Source: Stutzerimonas chloritidismutans AW-1 (lineage in GTDB: Bacteria > Pseudomonadota > Gammaproteobacteria > Pseudomonadales > Pseudomonadaceae). Taken from it: a stretch of 64,000 nucleotides of DNA. Where the stretch lies: NCBI RefSeq assembly GCF_000495915.1, contig NZ_AOFQ01000030.1:1-64000 (forward strand), given 5' to 3'. Made by a program: the position numbers and the translations under genes. Shown here in pieces: positions 1 to 9,714 of the stretch (positions within the stretch are counted from its first letter, which is position 1; each line of letters opens with the position of its first letter). Under the pieces are notes generated by a model that did no database searches, was not told the origin of the DNA, and was given only the letters and a program-made list of their open reading frames with translations.

Positions 1-359
1 GGGAGCCGCTACGACTGATCGCGGCTGTGTTGCTGTTCACGCCGACCATCGTCGACCCGGCGAAGGAACTCTTCGCGCCGGCGGTGGCCATTACCGCCAT
101 GGACATGATCTTCCAGGTGGGCAACAACGCCTGGCGCGCCGTGGCGGATCTGGCCATGTACGGGCTGATCGCATTCGGCCTGTATCTGCTGCTCGTCGCG
201 ATACGTTGGCCGATCGAGCGAAAGTATCGACGCCGCCGCGACACTGCGGACGAAGCCGAGGACAGCCGGACGCTGCGCGAACGCATGGAAGATGACAGCG
301 ATGACGAGCTGGATTACACGCCGTCACGCGGGCGGATGCGCACCGAACCCAGGCTCTAG
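1..359 (+). CDS. Membrane protein of unknown function, C-terminal fragment
   Basis: The reading frame is open to the left window edge, so this is the C-terminal part of a longer protein; the GTG at 27 is probably internal. What is visible is a hydrophobic stretch, a loop, a clear transmembrane helix (MYGLIAFGLYLLLVAI) and a charged cytoplasmic-looking tail rich in Arg, Asp and Glu (RKYRRRR, then an acidic run). It ends 35 bp before the amidotransferase gene in the same direction and may be co-transcribed with it. I do not recognise the family. Confidence 0.6.
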   Translation, partial: EPLRLIAAVLLFTPTIVDPAKELFAPAVAITAMDMIFQVGNNAWRAVADLAMYGLIAFGLYLLLVAIRWPIERKYRRRRDTADEAEDSRTLRERMEDDSDDELDYTPSRGRMRTEPRL

Positions 360-394
360 TCGAGCGATTCACAGACACCGAGCGGAGATGACGC

Positions 395-1177
395 ATGTGC
401 GAGCTGCTGGGCATGAGCGCCAATGTTCCAACCGATATCGTTTTCAGCTTCACCGGTCTGATGCAGCGGGGCGGCAAGACCGGACCACACAAGGATGGCT
501 GGGGTATCGCCTTCTATGAGGGACGCGGCTTGCGGTTGTTTCAGGACCCCGTTGCCAGCTGCGAATCCGAGGTGGCGAAGATGGTGCAGCGCTACCTGAT
601 CAAGAGCGAAGTGGTGATCGGCCACATCCGCCACGCCAATGTCGGCAAGGTTTCCCTGGTCAATACCCACCCCTTCGTCCGCGAACTCTGGGGGCAGCAC
701 TGGTGCTTCGCGCACAATGGTCAGCTTTCGGACTTCGAGCCCGGCAAGGGCATCTATCGCCCGGTCGGCGACACCGATAGCGAGCGCGCCTTCTGCGACC
801 TGCTGAACCGCATCCGACTGGATTTCCCTGACCGTTGCGACCCGCAGAGCCTGCTGCCTGTGTTGCTCGGCGCCTGCAACGAGTATCGCCGCAAGGGCGT
901 GTTCAATTGCCTGCTAAGCAACGGTGAATGGTTGTTCAGCTTCTGCAGCACCAAACTTGCGGAAATCACCCGGCGCGCCCCGTTCGGCCCTGCTCAACTC
1001 AGAGACGCCGAGTTGACGGTGAACTTCCATGCCGAAACCACCCCTGACGATGTCGTCACCGTGCTGGCGACCGAACCGCTGACCAATAACGAGCAATGGA
1101 CCCTGCACGAGCCCGGTCAATGGAGCCTCTGGCAGCAGGGGGAATGCGTCGCGCAGGGCAAGGTGGCGGCATGCTGA
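395..1177 (+). CDS. yafJ: Class II glutamine amidotransferase, YafJ family
   Basis: 260 residues. The start MCELLGMSAN places Cys2 as the N-terminal nucleophile of an Ntn-hydrolase glutaminase domain once Met is removed. Family hallmarks are DGWGIAFYEG near residue 37, the RHANVG segment near residue 75 and the FAHNGQL motif near residue 109. YafJ-type proteins have the glutaminase half of class II amidotransferases without a fused synthase domain, so the ammonia acceptor is unknown. Length fits the family (about 255-260). The stop overlaps the start of the next gene in ATGCTGA, which implies translational coupling. Confidence 0.88.
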   Translation: MCELLGMSANVPTDIVFSFTGLMQRGGKTGPHKDGWGIAFYEGRGLRLFQDPVASCESEVAKMVQRYLIKSEVVIGHIRHANVGKVSLVNTHPFVRELWGQHWCFAHNGQLSDFEPGKGIYRPVGDTDSERAFCDLLNRIRLDFPDRCDPQSLLPVLLGACNEYRRKGVFNCLLSNGEWLFSFCSTKLAEITRRAPFGPAQLRDAELTVNFHAETTPDDVVTVLATEPLTNNEQWTLHEPGQWSLWQQGECVAQGKVAAC

Positions 1178-1686
1178 GAAGTTATCTGCGCCTGACCCTG
1201 TTTGCGTTCGGCTTGCTGGTGGGCGTACAGGTGCCGGGTTTCATCGATGCCTATGCCAAGCACGTCGAGGCGAGGCGCCTTGAGGCCGAGCAGGGTTTGC
1301 ACGGCTTTCAGGACACAGCGCGGCGCTTCTTCAGCGGCGATCTGGATGCGCTAGTGCGGCACTATCGAGATAGCGACGACCCGGTTTTCCAGAACGACGC
1401 TCAAAGCGTCGAGCATCTGGTGTCGCGGGCCCGCCTGCTCGAGCGCGAGTGGCAGGCGATGCAGCGACAGTGGTACGCACGCGCCATTCACGTACTGCTC
1501 GGCGCCGAGCGCAGTCTGCGCGAGCAGGTATGGAGCAGCTATCGCTTCCAGGTCCTGCTGGCGCCCGCAGCCATTGCCTGGGGGCTGAGTTGCGCACTGT
1601 TGCTGGCCTGGCTGGTGGAGAGCCTGCTGCTGGCGGCAAGCTTCCCGTTCCGCTCGCGGCGCCGCTACCGTGCCTTTCGCTCGTAA
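1171..1686 (+). CDS. DUF2937 family inner-membrane protein
   Basis: 171 residues from the ATG at 1171, chosen because it overlaps the upstream stop and starts directly into a hydrophobic helix (YLRLTLFAFGLLVGVQVPGF). A roughly 100-residue charged helical region follows, then a second hydrophobic helix (AIAWGLSCALLLAWLVESLLL) and a short Arg-rich tail. The two-helix layout with a periplasmic helical middle resembles the DUF2937 family, whose function is unknown. Coupled to the yafJ-like gene. The alternative upstream start at 1096 would add a poor N-terminus inside yafJ. Confidence 0.7.
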   Translation: MLRSYLRLTLFAFGLLVGVQVPGFIDAYAKHVEARRLEAEQGLHGFQDTARRFFSGDLDALVRHYRDSDDPVFQNDAQSVEHLVSRARLLEREWQAMQRQWYARAIHVLLGAERSLREQVWSSYRFQVLLAPAAIAWGLSCALLLAWLVESLLLAASFPFRSRRRYRAFRS

Positions 1687-1710
1687 TGGTTGCTGGACGT
1701 TGCACTGACG

Positions 1711-1740
1711 GCTGCCTGGGCTAGTCGCGGCCCGGGCAGC
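1711..1740. terminator. Hairpin between convergent genes
   Basis: Two 11-nt arms (1711-1721 and 1730-1740) pair with a single T-G wobble around an 8-nt loop. It lies between the end of the DUF2937 gene and the end of the VWA gene on the other strand. There is no strong T-run on either side, so bidirectional termination is an inference. Confidence 0.5.
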
Positions 1741-1763
1741 GGCTGGCGAACGGACGGATCAAC

Positions 1764-2942
1764 TCACTTCGCCAGAAACTTCATCCCGTCCTCGAGCCCG
1801 CTCAGCGTCAGCGGATACATGCGGTCCTCCACCAGCTCGCGGATGATGCCGGTGGACGTGGTGTAGCCCCAGGTGTCCTTTGGGTAGGGGTTGATCCAGA
1901 TGAGCTTCTTGTACTTCTCCATGAAGCGTTGCATCCAGACGTAGCCGGCTTCCTCGTTCCAGTGCTCGACGCTACCGCCCGGCTGGGTGACCTCATAGGG
2001 TGCCATCGCCGCGTCGCCGACGAACACCACCTTGTAGTCCGCGCCGTACTTGTGCAGCACGTCCAGGGTCGACGTGCGTTCCGAAGTGCGGCGGAAATTG
2101 TTCTTCCACACCGACTCGTAAATGAAGTTGTGGAAGTAAAAGTACTCGAGGTGCTTGAACTCGGTCTTGCAGGCCGAGAACAGCTCTTCGCAGACCTTCA
2201 CGTGGGCGTCCATCGAACCGCCGATGTCGAACAGGATCAGCAGCTTCACCGCATTGCGCCGCTCCGGGCGCATCTGGATGTTGAGCAGGCCGGCATCTCG
2301 CGCGGTATGGTCGATTGTGCCGTCGATATCCAGCTCGTCCGCCGCGCCCTGGCGAGCGAACTTGCGCAGGCGGCGCAGGGCGATCTTGATGTTGCGCGTA
2401 CCGAGCTCAACCTGGTCGTCGAGGTTCTTGTACTCGCGCTGGTCCCAGACCTTCACCGCCTTGCCCTGGCGCTTGCCGGCGTCGCCGATGCGGATGCCTT
2501 CGGGGTTGTAGCCGCCCGAACCGAAGGGGCTGGTGCCGCCGGTGCCGATCCACTTGTTGCCGCCGGCGTGGCGTTCCTTCTGTTCCTCGAGACGCTTCTT
2601 GAACTCTTCGATCAACTTGTCCAGGCCGCCTAGGGACTGGATCTGCGCTCGTTCCTCGTCGGTCAGGCTGCGCTCGAATTCCTTGCGCAGCCAGTCTTTG
2701 GGGATAAGCGCCTCGAGATGCTGATCGAGGTTTTCCAGGCCTTTGAAATAGGCACCGAAGGCCCGGTCGAATTTGTCGAAGTGGCGCTCGTCCTTGACCA
2801 TCACCGTGCGTGCCAGGAAATAGAACTCGTCCATGTCGGCGAACACGACGCGGTGCTTGAGCGCATCGATCAGGTCTAGCAGTTCGCGCACCGATACCGG
2901 GACCTTGGCGGCGCGCATCTCGTTGAACAGGCCAAGCAGCAT
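1764..2942 (-). CDS. VWA domain protein, CoxE-like MoxR partner
   Basis: 392 residues. The N-terminal half is helical and charged. A Gly-rich linker lies near residues 125-150. The C-terminal half is a von Willebrand A-like domain with a MIDAS-like motif ILFDIGGSMD (D-x-G-G-S instead of the canonical D-x-S-x-S), as is usual in this CoxE-like branch. Such proteins work with MoxR AAA+ ATPases as chaperone-like maturation or cofactor-insertion systems; the client is unknown here. The start has AGAGG upstream. The MoxR partner is about 500 bp upstream on the same strand, with a GFA gene between them. Confidence 0.85.
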   Translation of the reverse strand: MLLGLFNEMRAAKVPVSVRELLDLIDALKHRVVFADMDEFYFLARTVMVKDERHFDKFDRAFGAYFKGLENLDQHLEALIPKDWLRKEFERSLTDEERAQIQSLGGLDKLIEEFKKRLEEQKERHAGGNKWIGTGGTSPFGSGGYNPEGIRIGDAGKRQGKAVKVWDQREYKNLDDQVELGTRNIKIALRRLRKFARQGAADELDIDGTIDHTARDAGLLNIQMRPERRNAVKLLILFDIGGSMDAHVKVCEELFSACKTEFKHLEYFYFHNFIYESVWKNNFRRTSERTSTLDVLHKYGADYKVVFVGDAAMAPYEVTQPGGSVEHWNEEAGYVWMQRFMEKYKKLIWINPYPKDTWGYTTSTGIIRELVEDRMYPLTLSGLEDGMKFLAK

Positions 2943-2987
2943 GGCAGAAACCTCTGGCGCCGACAGTCGGCGCTATATACGGGGCGC

Positions 2988-3392
2988 TCAGCGCGGGCTG
3001 TCGCCGTTGTGTTGGGGCATGCCGTCGCGAATCGCGTACCAGTCCGCCTTCGAGTCGACGTAGATATGCGACTGCGGCGGCTCCGGCAGCGGCGAGTCGA
3101 GGGTGCCGGCGGCGACGCCGACCTCGTGCTCGCGGTTGTCGACGAAGAGCAGATTGGCGCCGCAGCGAATGCAGAAGGTTCGCGTCACATGTTCGGAGGA
3201 ATGGTAGACGCCGAGCTGATCCTTGCCGGACATGAAGTGCAGGGCGTCCAGTGGCACGCTCGCGTAGCTGGCGAAGGCGGCGCCATGGGCCTTGCGGCAC
3301 ATCTTGCAGTGGCAGTGGGTCAACTCGTCGATGGGGGCGTCGATGCGATAGCGCACGACGCCGCACAGGCAACTACCGGTATGCGTTTGCAT
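2988..3392 (-). CDS. GFA family zinc protein (CENP-V/GFA domain)
   Basis: 134 residues from the ATG at 3392, preceded by GGAGG at good spacing; an upstream in-frame start at 3440 lacks such a site. The Cys pattern is that of the glutathione-dependent formaldehyde-activating (Gfa/CENP-V) fold: GSCLCG near the N-terminus, HCHCKMCRK near residue 29, and FCIRCGANL later. Real formaldehyde-glutathione activity has been shown for few members, so substrate assignment is not safe. It sits between moxR and the VWA gene and is probably co-transcribed with them. Confidence 0.82.
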   Translation of the reverse strand: MQTHTGSCLCGVVRYRIDAPIDELTHCHCKMCRKAHGAAFASYASVPLDALHFMSGKDQLGVYHSSEHVTRTFCIRCGANLLFVDNREHEVGVAAGTLDSPLPEPPQSHIYVDSKADWYAIRDGMPQHNGDSPR

Positions 3393-3443
3393 GGTTTGTT
3401 CCTCCAGTGAGTGCGCGACCGGCGCCACCGAAGCCGGCACCGA

Positions 3444-4292
<849 letters not shown>

Positions 4293-4449
4293 TGCGGATT
4301 CCTTCGGCGGGCCTGGCATGCAGGCGCTCGTTGTAGTCAGGAGGGGACTATAAGGGAAGCTCGTGTGAGTGTGAACGCGAGAGCATCATTCAGTCACTGA
4401 ATGGCTGCGCGTGCGCTTCTGGTGACGCCGCTTGGTCACTCGTCATCGC

Positions 4450-5505
4450 TCAGGGATCGTCGAATCGAGCAGAGAAGGCTTCGACGAAGGCGTTGCGCAG
4501 TATCTCGACGAAGGCCTGGAATGGGCTCACGTCGGTTTCGCGGGTGGTGCCGGACAGCTCGACACGGGTCGCAAACTGATCCTTGCGCTGGTTTTCCAGC
4601 ACCTCCTGCCCGCCCCCGACCACGGCCTCCCAGAGGCCGCGAAAGAAACCCTTGTCCTCGTTCGCTACATCCTGTTCGTAATCGAAGATATCGACATTGC
4701 GCAGCAACGGCTTGATGTAGCCGTCGAGCTGACTGTCGGTGGCCTGCACTTCGAGGACGAGATCACCCGTTCCGCCGGCGAAATCGAAGTTGGCATAGGC
4801 GCGACTGAGGTCGTTCAGCTGCTTTAGCGGTACCTCGGTGACGCGCAGATTGACCTCGAAGTCCTCCCAGTCGGTAAATGGGTCGAAGCTGGCCGTCGCC
4901 TCGATCGGCGCCTGGTCGAACAGCTTGCCGGTGCCCTCGAACGCTGCCGTGCGGGTGCCATCGGCATCATCGGTGTTGGTCAGGTTATACAGGCTGGCCT
5001 GGATGTCGCTGGCGTAGACGTGCACCTGTGGGTCGGAAGAGAAGTTGCGAAAAGACAGCTGTCCATCGACAACGCGAATCTCGTTCAGCGTGATCGGTAT
5101 CAGGGCATCGAGCTGGTCGCGCCAATCGACTCCTTTACCGCTTTGTGAATCGCCGCTGTCGCCGCCATCGACGAAGTTCAGGTGCGGTTGTTCAAAGATC
5201 ACCTCGCCGACGATCTCGCGGTGACGCAGGATTGCGTCCCAGCTGATGGCGATATCGATACCTGGCGCCTTCAGCAGCGGCGCCTGAACGCGCTCGTCCT
5301 TCTTCTCGATCAACAGCCCTTCGACGCGATAAGCCCCGCGCCACCAAGCCAGATCGACGTCTTCGACATGGCCCTGATAGTCGCCCATGTCGGCCATCTT
5401 TTCGTTCAGGTAATTGCGCACCAGGTGGGGCAGGGCGAGGTGCAGCACGATCAGCAGCAGGCCGAGTGCGAGAAGAATCCACAGGGGAAGCAGGCGACGG
5501 GTCAT
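4450..5505 (-). CDS. AsmA-like / DUF748 family membrane-anchored protein
   Basis: 351 residues from the ATG at 5505. An N-terminal signal anchor (LLPLWILLALGLLLIVLHLALP) is followed by a large periplasmic part with repeated beta-strand patterns (DIDIAISWD, LNEIRVVDGQLSF, VHVYASDIQ) typical of AsmA/DUF748 proteins. These are linked to outer-membrane assembly or lipid transport between membranes. The frame stays open upstream to 6306, antisense to cysK, but that part has no protein-like character. It diverges from cysK. Confidence 0.75.
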   Translation of the reverse strand: MTRRLLPLWILLALGLLLIVLHLALPHLVRNYLNEKMADMGDYQGHVEDVDLAWWRGAYRVEGLLIEKKDERVQAPLLKAPGIDIAISWDAILRHREIVGEVIFEQPHLNFVDGGDSGDSQSGKGVDWRDQLDALIPITLNEIRVVDGQLSFRNFSSDPQVHVYASDIQASLYNLTNTDDADGTRTAAFEGTGKLFDQAPIEATASFDPFTDWEDFEVNLRVTEVPLKQLNDLSRAYANFDFAGGTGDLVLEVQATDSQLDGYIKPLLRNVDIFDYEQDVANEDKGFFRGLWEAVVGGGQEVLENQRKDQFATRVELSGTTRETDVSPFQAFVEILRNAFVEAFSARFDDP

Positions 5506-5628
5506 GGCATTCCGGGGATGTGGGCGTGTTGACGATGGACCCCAGGTTTCCGCCGTGAGTTCGGCTGGACTGACGCCTGGACTGCGCATAGGCTGATTGG
5601 TCTGGTACACCTCGGACAGGGCATTCCC

Positions 5629-6603
5629 ATGAGTCGCATATTCGCAGACAACGCACGCTCCATCGGCAACACCCCGTTGGTCATGATCAACCGCCTTGGT
5701 CCCAAGGGCGTCAGCATCATGGCCAAGATCGAAGGCCGGAACCCGGCCTACTCCGTCAAGTGCCGAATCGGTGCCGGGATGATCTGGGATGCCGAAGACA
5801 GCGGCCGGATCAAGCCCGGCATGACGCTGGTCGAGCCAACCTCGGGCAATACCGGGATCGGTCTGGCCTTCGTTGCCGCTGCACGCGGCTACAAGCTCAT
5901 GCTCACCATGCCGGCTTCCATGAGCCTTGAGCGGCGCAAGGTGCTGAAAGCTCTTGGTGCCGAACTGGTGCTTACCGAGCCGGCGAAGGGCATGAAGGGC
6001 GCGATCGAGAAGGCCGCCGAAATCGCGGCTTCGAACCCCGAGCAGTACTACATGCCGCAGCAGTTCGAAAACCCGTCCAACCCGGCGATCCATGAAAAGA
6101 CCACTGGCCCAGAAATCTGGAACGACACCGACGGCAGCATCGATGTGCTGGTGGCCGGCGTCGGAACGGGCGGCACCATTACCGGTGTTTCGCGCTACAT
6201 CAAGAACACCAAGGGCAAGCAGATCCTCAGCGTTGCCGTGGAGCCGACCAGCTCGCCGGTTATCAGCCAGACCCTGGCGGGTGACGAGGTCAAGCCCAGC
6301 CCGCACAAGATTCAGGGGATCGGCGCAGGCTTCGTGCCGAAGAACCTCGACCTGTCCATCGTCGATCAGGTCGAACTGGTCGACGACGAGGAGGCCAAGC
6401 AGATGGCGCTGCGGCTGATGCGCGAAGAGGGCATTCTTTGCGGCATTTCCTGCGGCGCGGCGATGGCTGCGGCGGTCCGTCTGGCCGAGCGTCCGGAAAT
6501 GCAGGGCAAGAACATCGTGGTGATCCTGCCGGATTCCGGCGAGCGCTACCTATCCAGCATGCTGTTCACCGACATGTTCAGCGAGCAGGAACTGGTGCAG
6601 TGA
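5629..6603 (+). CDS. cysK: Cysteine synthase A (O-acetylserine sulfhydrylase)
   Basis: 324 residues, the length of Pseudomonas CysK. Forms L-cysteine from O-acetyl-L-serine and sulfide with pyridoxal phosphate. The PLP lysine lies in [12 protein letters not shown]; the substrate loop is [13 protein letters not shown]; the phosphate-binding loop is [10 protein letters not shown]. The SVKCR form favours CysK over CysM. It is followed at once by a perfect hairpin shared with the convergent transporter gene. It stands alone, with no cys operon around it. Confidence 0.95.
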   Translation: MSRIFADNARSIGNTPLVMINRLGPKGVSIMAKIEGRNPAYSVKCRIGAGMIWDAEDSGRIKPGMTLVEPTSGNTGIGLAFVAAARGYKLMLTMPASMSLERRKVLKALGAELVLTEPAKGMKGAIEKAAEIAASNPEQYYMPQQFENPSNPAIHEKTTGPEIWNDTDGSIDVLVAGVGTGGTITGVSRYIKNTKGKQILSVAVEPTSSPVISQTLAGDEVKPSPHKIQGIGAGFVPKNLDLSIVDQVELVDDEEAKQMALRLMREEGILCGISCGAAMAAAVRLAERPEMQGKNIVVILPDSGERYLSSMLFTDMFSEQELVQ

Positions 6604-6608
6604 TGCGG

Positions 6609-6641
6609 TGCGACGCAGCTGAGCAATTCAGCTGCGTCGCA
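6609..6641. terminator. Perfect 14-bp hairpin at the cysK / transporter junction
   Basis: Arms 6609-6622 and 6628-6641 are perfectly complementary around a 5-nt loop (gcaat). The right arm encodes the last residues and the stop of the convergent EamA gene, so the structure serves both transcripts. No T-run follows on the plus strand, so it may act as a 3' stabiliser as much as a terminator. Confidence 0.65.
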
Positions 6642-7542
6642 ACTGCGCCGTTGGTCGTGTGGTTGGCGCCTGGCGCAGAATCAACCACAGCGCGAGCGCG
6701 ATCAGCGCACCGCCCTGGACGTAAGCCCAGGAAAGTGGCTCATCAAGAAAGATAACGCCCCACAGCACGCCAAATGGCGGGATCAGGAAGGTCACCGTCA
6801 GTGTCTTGACCGGTCCGATATCCGCCAGCAAGCGGAAGTAGAGGATGTAGGCGAACGCCGTACAGACCAGCCCCAGACCCAGCAGACTCAGCCAGACCGT
6901 CGAATCGCCCCAGTTCACCGGCGGCGCATTCAGTAACGATAGTCCGAACAATGGCAACAGGCACAGTGCCGCACCGAGCTGGCTACCGAACGCGACCACT
7001 TCGCTGTCCAGGCCTTCGCCCTGGTTGATCCAGCGGCGGGTGAGAAAGCCGCCGAAGCCATAACAGGCGGTGGCGCCCAGGCATGCCAGTGCGCCGAGCA
7101 GCAGCTCCGTGTCGAATGGCACCGGCCCGATTCGCATCAGCAATGCCACGCCTCCGAGCCCGCTGAAAACGCCGATAATCTTGGCGAGCGTCAACTCCTC
7201 GGCGAAGAACAGGGCGCCGATCAGTACGCCCATCATCGGCGTGGTGGCATTGAAGATCGCCGAATAGCCAGCCGGCACCAGCTGCGCGGCCACCGAATAC
7301 AGTGCGAACGGCAAGCCGGAATTGATCACGCCCAGCACCAGGCACAACCCCAGCTTGCCGCGGAAATCCCAGCGCGTGCGCAGCAACAGCAGGATGACCA
7401 GCAGCCCTGCGGTTGCCAGCAGCACACGAAAGAACGCCGTGGGAAAGGTGCCGAGCACTGGGGCAATGATGCGTAGAAAAAGAAAACTTGCGCCCCAGAT
7501 GGCGGCGAGAGCAAGCAGGCGGAACATGTCGAGCGGGCGCAT
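6628..7542 (-). CDS. EamA (DMT superfamily) transporter
   Basis: 304 residues with about ten hydrophobic helices arranged as two EamA repeats. The first begins at LLALAAIWGASFLFLRI; the second begins near residue 150 (LGALACLGATACYGFGGFL). The C-terminus includes the family pattern PPFGVLWGVIFLDEP. Members export amino acids or other small metabolites; the substrate here cannot be inferred. GGTGGAG precedes the start. It is divergent from aceK with a 126-bp shared upstream region. Confidence 0.85.
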   Translation of the reverse strand: MRPLDMFRLLALAAIWGASFLFLRIIAPVLGTFPTAFFRVLLATAGLLVILLLLRTRWDFRGKLGLCLVLGVINSGLPFALYSVAAQLVPAGYSAIFNATTPMMGVLIGALFFAEELTLAKIIGVFSGLGGVALLMRIGPVPFDTELLLGALACLGATACYGFGGFLTRRWINQGEGLDSEVVAFGSQLGAALCLLPLFGLSLLNAPPVNWGDSTVWLSLLGLGLVCTAFAYILYFRLLADIGPVKTLTVTFLIPPFGVLWGVIFLDEPLSWAYVQGGALIALALWLILRQAPTTRPTAQLRRS

Positions 7543-7668
7543 GGGGCGGCTCCACCGGAAGGGAGCTGCAAGTGTTGTCGCCCATCAGCCAACTGGCAAT
7601 CCGAAACCGACTTTCAAACGGCGTGCTGCTAAGCTCGGCGGACGTTCATGTCCTGCAGTGGGTGCATC

Positions 7669-9390
7669 ATGGTGCAGCAGAAACTGGCCGCTGAAATTGC
7701 TCGGCAGATCCTCCTGGGCTTCGACGACTACCGAGAGCACTTTCGCCTGATCACCGAAGGCGCGCGGGCGCGCTTCGAGCAGGCGCATTGGCAGGAAGCG
7801 CAGCGCGCATCGGCGGCGCGGATCAACCTCTACGAAGAGAAGGTTGGTGAAACCCGGCGTGGCCTGCTGGCCGGTTTCGATCACGCCGACCTGCTTCAGG
7901 TCGAGGCCTGGCCGCAGATCAAAAGTGCCTACATCGAGCTGATCAACCCGCGCTTCGACGACGAGCTGTCGGAGACCTGGTACAACTCGATCTTCTGTGG
8001 GCTGTTCAGCCATGACTGCATCAGCGACGGCACCATGTTCATCCATACCACCCGTCCGGCGGTGCGTGCTCATGAACGGCTGGCGCAAACCCGTACCTAC
8101 CAGCCCAACGGCGACTTGAGCGGGATGCTCGAACAGATCCTTGGCGATTACGCATTCGCCGTGCCCTACTGCGACTTGCCAGGAGACCAGCGGCGCCTGC
8201 AGGCGCAATTGCACGAGACCCTGCCCGACTGGGTCTGCAAGGACCCGGAGCTGACCGTGGAGCTGTTCGTCTCGGTGCTCTATCGCAACAAGGGGGCATA
8301 CCTGCTTGGGCGGATCTTCACCCGCGACGAACAGTGGCCGCTGGTCATCCCGCTACTGCACCGCGAGGGTGAGGGCATCATTGCCGACGCGCTGATCACC
8401 GACGAGGCGGAGGTGTCGATCATCTTCTCCTTCACCCGCTCGTATTTCATGGTCGAGGTGCCGATTCCGGCGGAGTTTGTCGGCTTCCTCAAGCGCATCC
8501 TGCCCGGCAAGCACATCGCCGAGTTGTACACCTCGATCGGCTTCTACAAGCACGGTAAGTCGGAGTTCTATCGTGCGCTGATCGATCACCTGGCCAATAC
8601 CGACGACCGCTTCGTCATGGCGCCCGGCGTTCGCGGCATGGTGATGACGGTGTTCACGCTGCCGGGCTTCAATACGGTGTTCAAGCTGATCAAGGACCGC
8701 TTCTCGCCGATCAAGAGCGTCAACCGAGCCACGGTGATCGAGAAGTATCGGCTGGTGAAGAGCGTCGACCGGGTAGGGCGCATGGCCGACACCCAGGAGT
8801 TCGCGGATTTCCGTTTCCCCAAGGCGAAATTCGATCCGGAATGTCTGGCCGAACTGCTGGAGGTGGCGCCGTCAACGGTCGAGGTGCAGGGCGATACCGT
8901 GCTGGTGCGCCACTGCTGGACCGAGCGCCGCATGACGCCCCTGAATCTCTACCTCGAGCATGCCAGCGACGAGCAGGTGCGCGAGGTGCTGGAAGACTAC
9001 GGGCTGGCGATCAAACAGTTGGCGGCGGCGAATATCTTTCCCGGCGACATGCTGCTGAAGAACTTCGGCGTCACCCGCCATGGTCGGGTGGTGTTCTACG
9101 ACTATGACGAGATCAGCTTTCTGACCGAAGTGAATTTCCGCCATATTCCGCCGCCGCGCTATCCCGAGGATGAAATGGCGTCCGAGCCCTGGTATTCGGT
9201 GGGGCCGAACGATGTATTTCCCGAGGAATTCCCGCGCTTTCTGTTCGCCGACCATGGCCAGCGCCGGCTTTTCGCCAGCTTGCATGGCGAGCTCTACGAT
9301 GCTGATTACTGGAAAGGGCTGCAGGACGCCATCAGCGGCGGCAAGGTGATCGATGTGTTCCCTTATCGACGCAAGGCTGATCGCAACTGA
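7669..9390 (+). CDS. aceK: Isocitrate dehydrogenase kinase/phosphatase
   Basis: 573 residues from the ATG at 7669 ([13 protein letters not shown]), the start I recall for Pseudomonas orthologues; the ATG at 7648 is an alternative. AceK phosphorylates and dephosphorylates isocitrate dehydrogenase, steering carbon between the TCA cycle and the glyoxylate shunt. The C-terminal kinase core is clear: [16 protein letters not shown] followed by VVFYDYDEI, which carry the catalytic and metal-binding Asp/Asn. Length fits the family (about 570-580). As usual in Pseudomonas, aceA and aceB are not adjacent. Confidence 0.95.
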   Translation: MVQQKLAAEIARQILLGFDDYREHFRLITEGARARFEQAHWQEAQRASAARINLYEEKVGETRRGLLAGFDHADLLQVEAWPQIKSAYIELINPRFDDELSETWYNSIFCGLFSHDCISDGTMFIHTTRPAVRAHERLAQTRTYQPNGDLSGMLEQILGDYAFAVPYCDLPGDQRRLQAQLHETLPDWVCKDPELTVELFVSVLYRNKGAYLLGRIFTRDEQWPLVIPLLHREGEGIIADALITDEAEVSIIFSFTRSYFMVEVPIPAEFVGFLKRILPGKHIAELYTSIGFYKHGKSEFYRALIDHLANTDDRFVMAPGVRGMVMTVFTLPGFNTVFKLIKDRFSPIKSVNRATVIEKYRLVKSVDRVGRMADTQEFADFRFPKAKFDPECLAELLEVAPSTVEVQGDTVLVRHCWTERRMTPLNLYLEHASDEQVREVLEDYGLAIKQLAAANIFPGDMLLKNFGVTRHGRVVFYDYDEISFLTEVNFRHIPPPRYPEDEMASEPWYSVGPNDVFPEEFPRFLFADHGQRRLFASLHGELYDADYWKGLQDAISGGKVIDVFPYRRKADRN

Positions 9391-9582
9391 AGACCGGCAG
9401 TGAATTCGTTTGAACGCCTTGCGCCGCCTCGGTCGCAGTTGTAAAGCGCCGTAACAAAGCGGCGCTCCATTCGGGGATCGCGCTTGCAAAGGGCACGAGC
9501 GCCGGAGCCGAAGTTGAATTATGCTGTCCACGAAGCCCGCATGGCTCCGATGTAGCCCGTTATATCGCAGGAGGGTGTGACC
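9391..9582. other. Intergenic region after aceK with one hairpin
   Basis: 192 bp without a gene. One hairpin is visible: arms 9445-9451 (agcgccg) and 9460-9466 (cggcgct) around an 8-nt loop. No T-run follows, so it is only a possible aceK 3' structure. No Anr/FNR box (TTGAT-N4-ATCAA) is visible before the following mini-gene. Confidence 0.5.
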
Positions 9583-9702
9583 ATGAAAGCAAGGCTCAAC
9601 GAGATGTTCTGGAAGTTGGCGGTCGCTCTTGGTTTGATCGAACCGCCTCGTATGCAACCCATCCCGGTACGCGCCCAGCGCGAGCAGGAACGCCGCCGCT
9701 AA
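9583..9702 (+). CDS. 39-residue conserved mini-protein, PA1414-like
   Basis: Short gene of 40 codons with a very strong ribosome-binding site (AGGAGGG, 9569-9575, spacing about 7). Translation starts MKARLNEMFWKLAVALGLIE, an amphipathic helix, followed by a Pro-rich segment PPRMQPIPVRAQ and a basic Arg-rich end. It resembles what I recall of the Pseudomonas PA1414 family of small hypothetical proteins. The PA1414 locus of P. aeruginosa has been reported to yield the regulatory RNA SicX, so the transcript itself may be functional. Function unknown; it ends 12 bp before the convergent GST gene. Confidence 0.55.
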   Translation: MKARLNEMFWKLAVALGLIEPPRMQPIPVRAQREQERRR

Positions 9703-9714
9703 GTTTGGTGGCGT

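Noticed and set aside
5506-6306. Long minus-strand open frame antisense to cysK, continuous with the AsmA-like gene
   Set aside because: It is open only because of high GC; cysK is unambiguous on the other strand, and a signal anchor starts at 5505.
9415-9582. Anr/FNR box before the PA1414-like mini-gene
   Set aside because: TTGAA and similar fragments occur near 9515, but no TTGAT-N4-ATCAA pair could be found.
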